Under the pieces are notes generated by a model that made no database searches, was not told where the DNA came from, and saw nothing but the letters and a program-made list of their open reading frames with translations. Positions 53,677 through 62,300 of a DNA stretch of 64,000 bases are shown piece after piece. How positions within the stretch are numbered: position 1 is the stretch's first letter; each line of letters begins with the position of its first letter. The position numbers were made by a program, and so were the translations under genes. The DNA is taken from contig JAKZAN010000005.1 in NCBI GenBank assembly GCA_023053545.1, positions 186,001-250,000 on the forward strand, read 5' to 3'. This DNA is from Lepidurus packardi. Taxonomy: Eukaryota; Arthropoda; Branchiopoda; Notostraca; Triopsidae.

Positions 53677-56600
53677 TTAGGGTTTTGCTAGTTCTTTCAT
53701 TTGGTGCGCAAAGGTTGATAATAATCCGAATGTTCTTGGATCCGAAAGGATAGTTTTGGGGTTGAAATGAATTTTTAAAATGGATAATCCCCGCAGAAGT
53801 TTCGCACGATCTTGATTGAGTCTGCTACAGTGAATCAGGAGATGTGGTACGTCTTGTTTAGCTTGAGATCGGCAGATACAAGAGTCGCTGTCAATCCTTT
53901 TAATGCGTTTAAGGTAAGCTTTGCAGGCGAAATGGGTTGTTCTGATTTGAATGATTGTTGATAAAATATGGCGGGGAATCCCTGAGGCAATGATTGGTTT
54001 TTTTTCTGGTGAGGCATCTAGATCTTTTATTACACATTGAGTTTTTTTCCAGTTTTCGCACCAAATGTTAAAAAGGTAACTTGAGATTTGGTTCTTAGCA
54101 TCCGCCAGGGAGGTGGGAGGTTTAATCCATACTTTTAAAATAATTTGACGTGCTCTTTCGGAGCATGATATATAGCTTTTACGTTTTGACAGTTCTTGGT
54201 TGGTTGGCCATTTGTTCCAATTCTTAGTTGCAAAAAAGTTGAGGTGACTTTTCTTTAAAATTAATTCCAAAGGAAGTATCCCTGTTTCAACCTGGAGGGC
54301 TACTGAAGGAGTGGTTTTTAGTGCTCCTGTAATCGTGAGTAAACCTTTCCTAAACAATTGTCGGAGTGGTTCTAGTCTTGAGATCGGGACGGTGCACCAT
54401 GCTGGGAAGGCGTATAACATTTTAGCAATTGTCGTTGCACGGAAAAGAGTTTTAAGTTGGTTACTAGTAACAGCTTTGCACCACTTGGTGATTTGGTTAA
54501 TTCTTATTAACGAGAAGTTGCACTGGTTGACCAGGTAAGAAATGTGATTTGTCCACCTAAGTTGGTGGTCGAAGTGGAGTCCCAGATAGCGGACTGAAGT
54601 TTTCGGAAGAATTGTGGTTTGACCCCAAATAAGAGGAGCATCTTCTAATGTCCTTTTCCGGTAAAAATGGATTAATTCAGTTTTCTCTTTTGCGAAACGA
54701 AGGTTTAGCCGTATACCCCATTTCTCAAGTGCGGAGATATTACGTGCTAGGAGTTGAACATTTTGATCGCTTGAATTGCTACATGTAGTTAAAATTGTAT
54801 CGTCAGCGAAACCTTGAAGGCTGATTTTTTTACGTTTAATCGTGTTGAAGCAACCATTAATATAAACTAGAAACAAAAGGGGGGAAAGAGGAGAACCTTG
54901 AGGTACTCCCTTGACTATTCGATGTAGTAGACTTTGAGTTGCGCCTTGTATTATGAAGGCATTGCGATCTTGAAGGAAACTGGATGTCCACCTTATTAGT
55001 GGTAGTGGTATTTTAATTTTTTTAAGCTCTTCAATTAGTTTATTGTGTAGAACGTTGTCGAAGGCTCCGCTTATGTCCAAAAGAAGCGCAGTGAAGACTT
55101 TCCCTTTATTAAAAGACTTGAGCACCATGTTTGTCAACGTTTCTAAGGCGTCAATTGTAGATCTATTCTTCCTAAAACCCCATTGTTTATCGGAGAGAAG
55201 ATTATTTCCCTCGATGAATTTTTGTAACTTTTCAGTTATCACCTTTTCCAAAATTTTTCCCAAGACAGGTAATAAGGAGATTGGGCGAAAGCTTTTTGGG
55301 GTATCATAGTTTGCTTTATGAGGTTTGGGAAGTATAAGTACTTTCGCTTTCCTCCAAGTTTTGGGGTAATAGCCTAGTTTTATAGAAGAGTTGTAGATGT
55401 TGAGCAAGGGTTTTTCAATAATATTCCAAATTTCTTTAATAACTATCGGTTGAATATCGTCATGTCCAGCTGCTTTTAAGGGGCGGAGGTTGTTAGCGAT
55501 CAGAGAGAGTTCTTCGCGGGTGATGTTGATATTTTCTTGGGATCTTGGGTTGAGTCTTGAGTGTCTTGGTAGAACGGAGTTGTGGACTTGTGGTGTGCCT
55601 CCGAGCAGCTCTCTTGCTAAAAAGTTCAATTTGGTAATTTCGTCTGGAAAAGTTTGTCCGTTTTCTTGCTTAAGATGGCCCAGTAGATTTTTTCCTTCAT
55701 TTTTTAGGCATCTGTCTATTGCCCATAGCGTTTTGTTATTCGGAGACTTTAGTTTATTTTCCCAGTATTCTTCTCTACATTCTCTTGTTTGCGAGCGGTA
55801 AAGGTTTCTCTGCGTTTTCCAGACTTTCTCGTCTTGAGGTGAACCTGTATGTTTGAACTTATTTAAAGCTTTGGAAGCCTGTAATCGGAGGACGTTAAGA
55901 TTGGTATTCCACCATGGGTTTTTATTTTTAATTATTCTTTTGGGGATGTGCTTTGTCATTGCCTTTTGTATGATAGAAGTTAGCGAATTCGTGGCTGCAT
56001 CGACGTCGTAATGGTGTTTCATATTCAGCCAGAGTGATCGTTTATCGAGTAGTTCTAAAGCGATATCGATACGCATCCCGCGCCAGTTAGCCCTAGCGTA
56101 CGACCACGAGGTGCTCTGGGGTTTATTTTCAGTGAGTTCCAGTGTTAAAATAGTAGCTTTGTGGTCGGATTCATTATAATAAATATCGTCATCGAGCAAC
56201 TCCATGTGGGCTTTGGATAACAAATTTAAAGGAACAAAGGTTAAGTCAAGTGTTGATTGGCTACCTTGTCTGTTGCCGAAGGTGTTGATATTCCAGGCGT
56301 TCATAAGTTCCATGTTATGGTCTGCCATAAAGTTATGAAGTTGAGTGCCCGCTAGGTCTGGTTTCTTGGCTTCCCAGGCCCAATGGTGGGCGTTAAAATC
56401 ACCTGTGAATATGATGTTTTGAGTGATTTGTCGAAATTTGTTCCAGGTGTTATTAAGTAAAAGCTCGATATTCTGGTCATGTCGCCTGTAAATCGCAACA
56501 ACGATGATGGGTGATGAGGATAGGGTGAGTATTTTAAAAACTGCATATAATGGACAAATTTCAAGAAGTTCATAAGAGGTGGTTTGAGTTGACAAAACTG

Positions 56601-56787
56601 CTATTCCTTGGTATTCTTCATATGACCTTGTTATATTGTAGCCGAAAAGGAGTTTGATATTCAGGTTTTGAGGAGGTTCTAAAACTACGATAGTGTGGAC
56701 GTTATTCCTTTGGGCTTCGTGAGTTAATTCTTGGAGTTGGGAGAGACTTTTTCTTATATTTTGAATTATTATTTTTGTTGTCTTCAT
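53677..56787 (-). CDS. LINE ORF2: AP endonuclease and reverse transcriptase
   Basis: This 1036-residue protein carries an exonuclease-endonuclease-phosphatase fold (residues 1-225, with FTGDFNAHHWAW and a closing ESDHKA) that nicks target DNA. The RT domain (about residues 420-720) has LLLDISGAFD, GVPQGSPLSPLL (about residue 627) and the catalytic FADD (about residue 660), for target-primed reverse transcription. A C-terminal Cys/His motif (CICRSQ...HLLIHC) follows. Motifs match the Jockey/CR1 group. The start ATG overlaps the ORF1 stop (ATGA), implying coupled translation. No internal stop was seen. Confidence 0.95.
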   Translation of the reverse strand: MKTTKIIIQNIRKSLSQLQELTHEAQRNNVHTIVVLEPPQNLNIKLLFGYNITRSYEEYQGIAVLSTQTTSYELLEICPLYAVFKILTLSSSPIIVVAIYRRHDQNIELLLNNTWNKFRQITQNIIFTGDFNAHHWAWEAKKPDLAGTQLHNFMADHNMELMNAWNINTFGNRQGSQSTLDLTFVPLNLLSKAHMELLDDDIYYNESDHKATILTLELTENKPQSTSWSYARANWRGMRIDIALELLDKRSLWLNMKHHYDVDAATNSLTSIIQKAMTKHIPKRIIKNKNPWWNTNLNVLRLQASKALNKFKHTGSPQDEKVWKTQRNLYRSQTRECREEYWENKLKSPNNKTLWAIDRCLKNEGKNLLGHLKQENGQTFPDEITKLNFLARELLGGTPQVHNSVLPRHSRLNPRSQENINITREELSLIANNLRPLKAAGHDDIQPIVIKEIWNIIEKPLLNIYNSSIKLGYYPKTWRKAKVLILPKPHKANYDTPKSFRPISLLPVLGKILEKVITEKLQKFIEGNNLLSDKQWGFRKNRSTIDALETLTNMVLKSFNKGKVFTALLLDISGAFDNVLHNKLIEELKKIKIPLPLIRWTSSFLQDRNAFIIQGATQSLLHRIVKGVPQGSPLSPLLFLVYINGCFNTIKRKKISLQGFADDTILTTCSNSSDQNVQLLARNISALEKWGIRLNLRFAKEKTELIHFYRKRTLEDAPLIWGQTTILPKTSVRYLGLHFDHQLRWTNHISYLVNQCNFSLIRINQITKWCKAVTSNQLKTLFRATTIAKMLYAFPAWCTVPISRLEPLRQLFRKGLLTITGALKTTPSVALQVETGILPLELILKKSHLNFFATKNWNKWPTNQELSKRKSYISCSERARQIILKVWIKPPTSLADAKNQISSYLFNIWCENWKKTQCVIKDLDASPEKKPIIASGIPRHILSTIIQIRTTHFACKAYLKRIKRIDSDSCICRSQAKQDVPHLLIHCSRLNQDRAKLLRGLSILKIHFNPKTILSDPRTFGLLSTFAHQMKELAKP

Positions 56788-58079
56788 TTTTTGGAGTTAG
56801 CTTGCGACTTTTTAATGGCTTCGACGCGAACAGGGCAGGAGTAGTTATAAGTTGCGTGCTTGCCTCCACAGTTGATACACTTCTGTGTGGTACTCGTACA
56901 TTCTTTAGTACTGTGGGTAGTGGCTGCACATTTTGCACAATTCGACGTTTTGCTTGGGCAGTTGTAGGCTAAATGATCATATTTTTGACATTTAAAGCAT
57001 TGTAAGACAGTGTTGGAACGAGTTTCCTCAACCTGGACTACTCTATTGAATGCAAGGAGAGCTCCTTCTTTCAAAAGTCTTGTCATCTCGATTGAGGTAG
57101 AGCAGGTATATAGGATCGAGCCAAAGCTTTTGGTACTTGATGGGTTTAACCATTTTGCGTTGGTTGTTTGAAAATTAATGCCCAAGTCCGAGTTTTTGTC
57201 GGAAAGGTGGGAGCAAATGACGTCGAGGGATTGATCTTTCGGCAATTGGTGAATTAGCACTCCTAGTTTGGGATGGTGTGGGATTATTTTCACCGGACCA
57301 ATTTGGGGCAAAGTTTTCTCTTTAAAGAGTACAGTCCCTGATTCTTTTTCCGTTCTGTTTTTATATGTCAGGGATAGATCCCCGTGTTTTAGCTTACGAA
57401 CCAGAATGGGAATAGGAGCTGTACGGTCCGTTTTTTTTATATCGTCTTCTACGATTGTTAGGAGCTCTTTCCTGGGTACTTCTTTTTTACGTTTTTCGGG
57501 GTCTTGCTGTTGAATAACTAGCGTGACTTCGTTGGTAAAGTTGGAAAGATTCCCGTATTGCGGTACAAACGAATTTGGTAGCAGGTGAGAGGAGTTTGTG
57601 TCGGCCAAATGGGGTTCTTGGGTTTTCTTCAGCTTAGCCTTGCGCCTAACTACTTGGGTAAAGGGGATTTCTATTGGCGTTAAATCATCATTTTGGGCTT
57701 TTTCAATGTGGTCTTTGGTTACAAGGGTTTGGACAAGCTTAGTTAATTCCGACACTTGGTGGATAAGGAAATCTTGGTTATCTTTCAATGCTCGTAAGGT
57801 GTTGGTCATAAGCTCGAACTCTGTTGTTGAAGGAGTGTCCAACGAATTGGAGCGGTAGCGAGTAGAGAGTACTTCTTCAGGCGATGCGACTCTGGCCCGT
57901 TTGGATTTGAGACTACGGCAGCTTAAGCAGGTTTTAGCCGCGTGGTGATCCTTCACGAATTCGAGTCCACAGGAGATACAGGTTCGCTTATTGTTGGATT
58001 CCACGTCGTCCACAATAATGTCCGTTATTTGTTGTGAGGTTGTGTCTGTAGAGGGCGGAGCAGCGGACGCACATGCCAT
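56784..58079 (-). CDS. LINE ORF1: Gag-like RNA-binding protein
   Basis: This 431-residue protein has three C-terminal zinc knuckles (CFKCQKYDHLAYNC, CAKCAATTHSTKEC, CINCGGKHATYNYSC), the hallmark of Jockey-type ORF1. An N-terminal Cys/His cluster (CISCGLEF...HHAAKTCLSC, about residues 36-56) is an extra metal-binding candidate. The middle has charged helices and an HPKLGVLIHQLP segment that may be an RNA-recognition domain. It packages the element's RNA. The frame is intact. Confidence 0.9.
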   Translation of the reverse strand: MACASAAPPSTDTTSQQITDIIVDDVESNNKRTCISCGLEFVKDHHAAKTCLSCRSLKSKRARVASPEEVLSTRYRSNSLDTPSTTEFELMTNTLRALKDNQDFLIHQVSELTKLVQTLVTKDHIEKAQNDDLTPIEIPFTQVVRRKAKLKKTQEPHLADTNSSHLLPNSFVPQYGNLSNFTNEVTLVIQQQDPEKRKKEVPRKELLTIVEDDIKKTDRTAPIPILVRKLKHGDLSLTYKNRTEKESGTVLFKEKTLPQIGPVKIIPHHPKLGVLIHQLPKDQSLDVICSHLSDKNSDLGINFQTTNAKWLNPSSTKSFGSILYTCSTSIEMTRLLKEGALLAFNRVVQVEETRSNTVLQCFKCQKYDHLAYNCPSKTSNCAKCAATTHSTKECTSTTQKCINCGGKHATYNYSCPVRVEAIKKSQANSKK

Positions 58080-58483
58080 GGCGATTAACTTTCAAATACT
58101 TCTTTCCAAACTTAGTTACTTATTAACACTCTTAACACCAGGATAATGAACACAGAAAACATTAACTTAAAGAATATTCTGTTTGGGTATTAACGTACGT
58201 TAGATTGGTTTGGTCTGGGTAAGTTTTTATTGTTTGTGACCAAGGCACCTCCCTTTGAGGGGAGTGACTCAGTCTTGGCACTCTCAACTTTCTCACATAG
58301 AAATCCACTAGGTTTTTAATAGAAATATAACAAATGGAACATGAAAATGAACGTAAGCAAAAACACTATACAACTGATGAATAAGTTGAACTCGAGAACA
58401 CAAAGAAAACAGGAAAAAATATTAGCTGAACTAGAGCGGATAAGATTACGTCTGTGTTGGTAGAGCGATCGCAGCGCCGCCTC
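58080..58483 (-). other. LINE 5' untranslated region
   Basis: This is about 400 bp upstream of ORF1 on the minus strand. Jockey-type elements hold an internal promoter here, but no specific motif was identified. The sequence ends at the 12-bp target duplication. The 5' end seems complete because it extends well beyond the ORF1 start. Confidence 0.7.
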
Positions 58484-58495
58484 TCTGCTTCATTC
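58484..58495. repeat. LINE target-site duplication, right copy
   Basis: TCTGCTTCATTC is identical to 53436-53447. It belongs to the interrupted capsid gene. Confidence 0.9.
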
Positions 58496-58510
58496 GCTCT
58501 TTAATTCGCT
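58496..58510 (+). pseudogene. Residual major capsid gene bases and deletion junction
   Basis: These 15 bases continue the capsid frame after the target duplication and then run straight into the terminal repeat with no spacer. They locate the breakpoint of the capsid gene deletion. Confidence 0.65.
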
Positions 58511-59356
58511 CCAACCATTATTTTGAATGAATTTGTAATTGTATTTGTTGAAAGAAAATACATTTCGAAGGTTAAACTTACAAAAAGTGTCTTTAACTTA
58601 AATGTCTATCTCCGAAAAAGTGTCATTAAATTAATGTCTATTTTTGAAAAAGTGTCTTTACTTAAATGTGTATTTTGTGAAAAAAGTGTCTTTAACTTAA
58701 ATGATGAATCTCGAAAAGTGTCTTTAACTTTAATGTCTATTCTCGAAAAAGTGTCCTTAACTTTAATGTTGATTCTGAAAAAGTGTCTTTAACTTAAATG
58801 TGTATTTTGTGAAAAAGTGTCATTAACTTTATGTCTATTTTGAAAAAGTGTCTTTAACTTAAATGTGTATTTTGTGAAAAAGTGTCTTTAACTTTAATGT
58901 CTATTCTCGATAAAGTGTCTTTAACTTTAATGTCGAATCTGAAAAAGTGTCTTTAACTTTAATGACTATTCTCGAAAAAGTGTCCTTAACTTTAATGTCG
59001 AATCTGAAAAAGTGTCTTTAACTTTAATGGTAATCCTGAAAAAGTGTCTTTAACTTTAATGTCGAGTCCGAAAAAGTGTCTTTAACTTTAATGGTAATTA
59101 AGTTTGTTTGCGGAGGACACTGTTGTCGACACGAGAGCTGCTCAATTGTGAGGACAGCGCCAACGTGAAAGTGGCGGAAACGCTAGAAACTAGGTGTTGT
59201 CAAACCATACTGCGCAGGCGTCAGGGCGGGGACTAGGGGAGAAATGAAGGCATCCTATTGGTGCAGCCATAAAAGGGGCGGGGCTTGGGAGAAATGGAGG
59301 CTTCCTATTGGTGCGGCAGTAATGGAGGTGGCAGTAATGGTGGTACCTATACTACT
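58511..59356 (-). repeat. Polinton right terminal inverted repeat (846 bp)
   Basis: This is the reverse complement of the left terminus, starting at CCAACCATTATTTTG and ending at CCTATACTACT. It is 224 bp longer than the left, which is exactly seven 32-bp units. Outside the subrepeat array the two repeats are nearly identical. Confidence 0.94.
58582..59096 (-). repeat. Subterminal tandem repeat, 16 units of about 32 bp
   Basis: Sixteen imperfect copies of AAAAAGTGTCTTTAACTTTA followed by ATG and a short variable spacer (TCTATTCTCG, TCGAATCTG, TGTATTTTGTG). The outermost units pair with those of the left terminus, while several inner units look like later duplicates of the TGTATTTTGTG type. 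Short chance ORFs cross this array. Confidence 0.9.
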
Positions 59357-59362
59357 CGGACT
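59357..59362. repeat. Polinton target-site duplication, right copy
   Basis: CGGACT follows the terminal CCTATACTACT and matches 40490-40495. Confidence 0.93.
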
Positions 59363-62300
59363 GAATTAATTCCTTACGGACTTAATAAATTCCTTACGGA
59401 CTGAATTGATTCCTTACGGATTGAATTAATTCTTTACGGATTGAATTAATTCATTACGGACTGAATTAATTCCTTACGGACTTAATTAATTCCTTACGGA
59501 CTGAACAAATTCCTTACGGACTGAAATTATTCCTTACGGAATTAATTAATTCCTTAAGGACTTAATTAATCCCTAACGGACTTAATTAATTCCTTACGGA
59601 CTGAACAAATTCCTTACGGACTGAATTAATTCTTTAGGATTGATTGAATCCCTTTCCTACTGAATTAATTCCTTACGGACTAAATTAATTCCTTACGGAC
59701 TGAACAAATTCCTTGCGGACTTAATTAATTCCATACGGACTGAACAAATTCTTTACGGACTTAATTAATAACTTACGGACTTAATTAATTCTTTACGGAC
59801 TGAACAAATTCCTTACGGACTTAATTAATTCCTTACGGACTGAATTAATTCTTTAGGATTGATTGAATTTATTTCTTACTGAATTAATTCCTTATGGACT
59901 GAATTAATTCCTTACGGATTTAATTAATTCCTTACGGACTTAATTAATTCGTTGCGGACTGAATTAATTCCTTACGGACTGAATTTATTCCTTACGGACT
60001 GAATTAATTCATTACGGACTGAATTAATCCCTTACGGACTTAATTAATTCCTTACGGACTGAACAAATTCCTTACGGACTTAATTAATTCCTTACGGACT
60101 GAACAAATTCCTTACGGACTTAAAAAATTCCTTACGGACTGAACAAATTCCTTACGGACTTAATAAATTCCTTACGGACTGAATTAATTCCTTAAGGACT
60201 GAATTAATTCTTTACGGACTGAATTAATTCATTACGGACTGAATTAATTCCTTACGGACTTAATTAATTCCTTACGGACTGAACAAATTCCTTACCAACT
60301 TAATAAATTCCTTACGGACTTAATTAATTCTTTACGGACTGAATTAATTCCTTACGGACTGAATTAATTCTTTACGGACTTATTTAATTCCTTACGGATT
60401 GAATTAATTATTTACGGACTTAATTAATTCCTTACGGACTGAATTAATTCTTTAGGATTGATTGAATTCATTTCTTACTGTATTAATTCCTTACGGACTG
60501 AATTAATTCCTTACGGATTTAATTAATTCCTTACGGACTTAATTAATTCCTTACGGACTGAACAAATTCCTTACGGACTTAATTAATTCCTTACGGATTT
60601 AATTTCTTTACGGACTGAATTAATTCCTTACGGATTGAATTAATTCTTTAGGGACTTAATTAATTCCTTACGGAATGAATTAATTCTTTACGGACTGAAT
60701 TAATTCATTACGGACTGAATTAATTCCTTACCGACTGAACAAATTCCTTACGGACTTAAATAATTCCTTACGGAATTAATTAATTCCTTAAGGACTTAAT
60801 TAATCCCATACGGATTTAATTAATTCCTTACGGACTGAACAAATTCCTTGCGGACTTAATTAATTCCTTACGGACTGAACAAATTCCTTACGGACTTAAT
60901 TAATTCCTTACGGACTTAATTAATTCTTTAGGATTGATTGAATCCCTTTCCTACTGAATTAATTCCTTACGGACTGAATTATTTCCTTACGGATTTAATT
61001 AATTCCTTACGGACTTAATTAATTCCTTACGGACTGAACAAATTCCTTGCGGACTTAATTAATTCCTTACGGACTGAACAAATTCTTTACGGACTTAATT
61101 AATAACTTACGGACTTAATTAATTCTTTACGGACTGAACAAATTCCTTACGGACTTAATTAATTCCTTACGGACTGAATTAATTCTTTAGGATTGATTGA
61201 ATTTCTTTCTTAATGAATTAATTCCTTATGGACTGAATTAATTCCTTACTGATTTAATTAATTCCTTACGGACTTAATTAATTCCTTGCGGACTGAACTA
61301 ATTCCTTACGGACTGAATTAATCCCTTACGGACTTAATTAATTCCTTACGGACTGAAGAAATTCCTTACGGACTTAATTAATTCCTTACGGACTGAACAA
61401 ATTCCTTACGGACTTAATAAATTCCTTACGGACTGAATTAATTCCTTAAGGACTGAATTAATTCTTTACGGACTGAATTAATTCATTACGGACTGAATTA
61501 ATTCCTTACGGACTGAATTAATTCCTTACGGACTTAATTAATTCCTTACGGACTGAACAAATTCCTTACCAACTTAATTAATTCCTTACGGACTTAATTA
61601 ATTCTTTACGGACTGAATTAATTCCTTACGGACTGAATTAATTCTTTACGGACTTATTTAATTCCTTACGGATTGAATTAATTATTTACGGACTTAATTA
61701 ATTCCTTACGGACTGAATTAATTCTTTAGATTGATTGAATTCTTTTCTTACTGTATTAATTCCTTACGGACTGAATTAATTCCTTACGGATTTAATTAAT
61801 TCCTTACGGACTTAATTAATTCCTTACGGACTGAACAAATTCCTTACGGACTTAATTAATTCCTTACGGATTTAATTAATTCTTTACGGACTGAATTAAT
61901 TCCTTACGGATTGAATTAATTCTTTACGGACTTAATTAATTCCTTACGGACTGAAATAATTCTTTACGGACTGAATTAATTCATTACGGACTGAATTAAT
62001 TCCTTACGGACTGAACAAATTCCTTACGGACTTAAATAATTCCTTACGGAATTAATTAATTATTTAAGGACTTAATTAATCCCATACGGATTTAATTAAT
62101 TCCTTACGGACTGAACAATTTCCTTACGGACTTAATAAATTCCTTACGGACTTAATAAATTCCTTACGGACTTAATAAATTCCTTACGGACTTAATTAAT
62201 TCCTTACGGACTGAATTAATTCTTTAGGATTGATTGAATTCCTTTCTTACTGAATTAATTCCTTACGGACTGAATTAATTCTTTAGGATTGATTAAATTC

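Larger units (their letters stand above)
53448..58483 (-). mobile_element. Full-length Jockey-type non-LTR retrotransposon (LINE)
   Basis: This 5036-bp element carries a 22-base T run at its left end (its 3' poly(A) tail, 53448-53469), a roughly 200-bp 3' UTR, ORF2, ORF1 and a roughly 400-bp 5' UTR. It is flanked by a perfect 12-bp duplication. ORF1 is a zinc-knuckle Gag-like protein and ORF2 has an AP endonuclease and RT, as in the Jockey clade. The two ORFs overlap by four bases. Neither is interrupted, so it could be competent. It lies inside the major capsid gene of the Polinton. Confidence 0.95.
40496..59356 (+). mobile_element. Polinton/Maverick DNA transposon, decayed, with nested insertions
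   Basis: This 18861-bp element has AG...CT termini, long terminal inverted repeats, a 6-bp target duplication and the hallmark gene set (protein-primed PolB, retroviral-type integrase, packaging ATPase, capsid proteins). Left to right: an unknown ORF (+), an unknown ORF (-), a small spliced ORF (+, tentative), ATPase (-), PolB (+), two conserved unknown proteins, integrase, penton, two small basic or glycine-rich proteins and a truncated major capsid gene. A solo LTR (45597-46066) and a LINE (53448-58483) are inserted. Without these and one copy of each target duplication, about 13.3 kb remain, short for the family. The missing part seems to include most of the major capsid gene and the protease. 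Because PolB and the capsid gene are broken, it is not autonomous. Confidence 0.96.

Noticed and set aside
58523-58792. 89-codon ORF within the right terminal repeat
   Set aside because: It translates the 32-bp subrepeats into a repetitive peptide and has no counterpart in the left terminal repeat frame.
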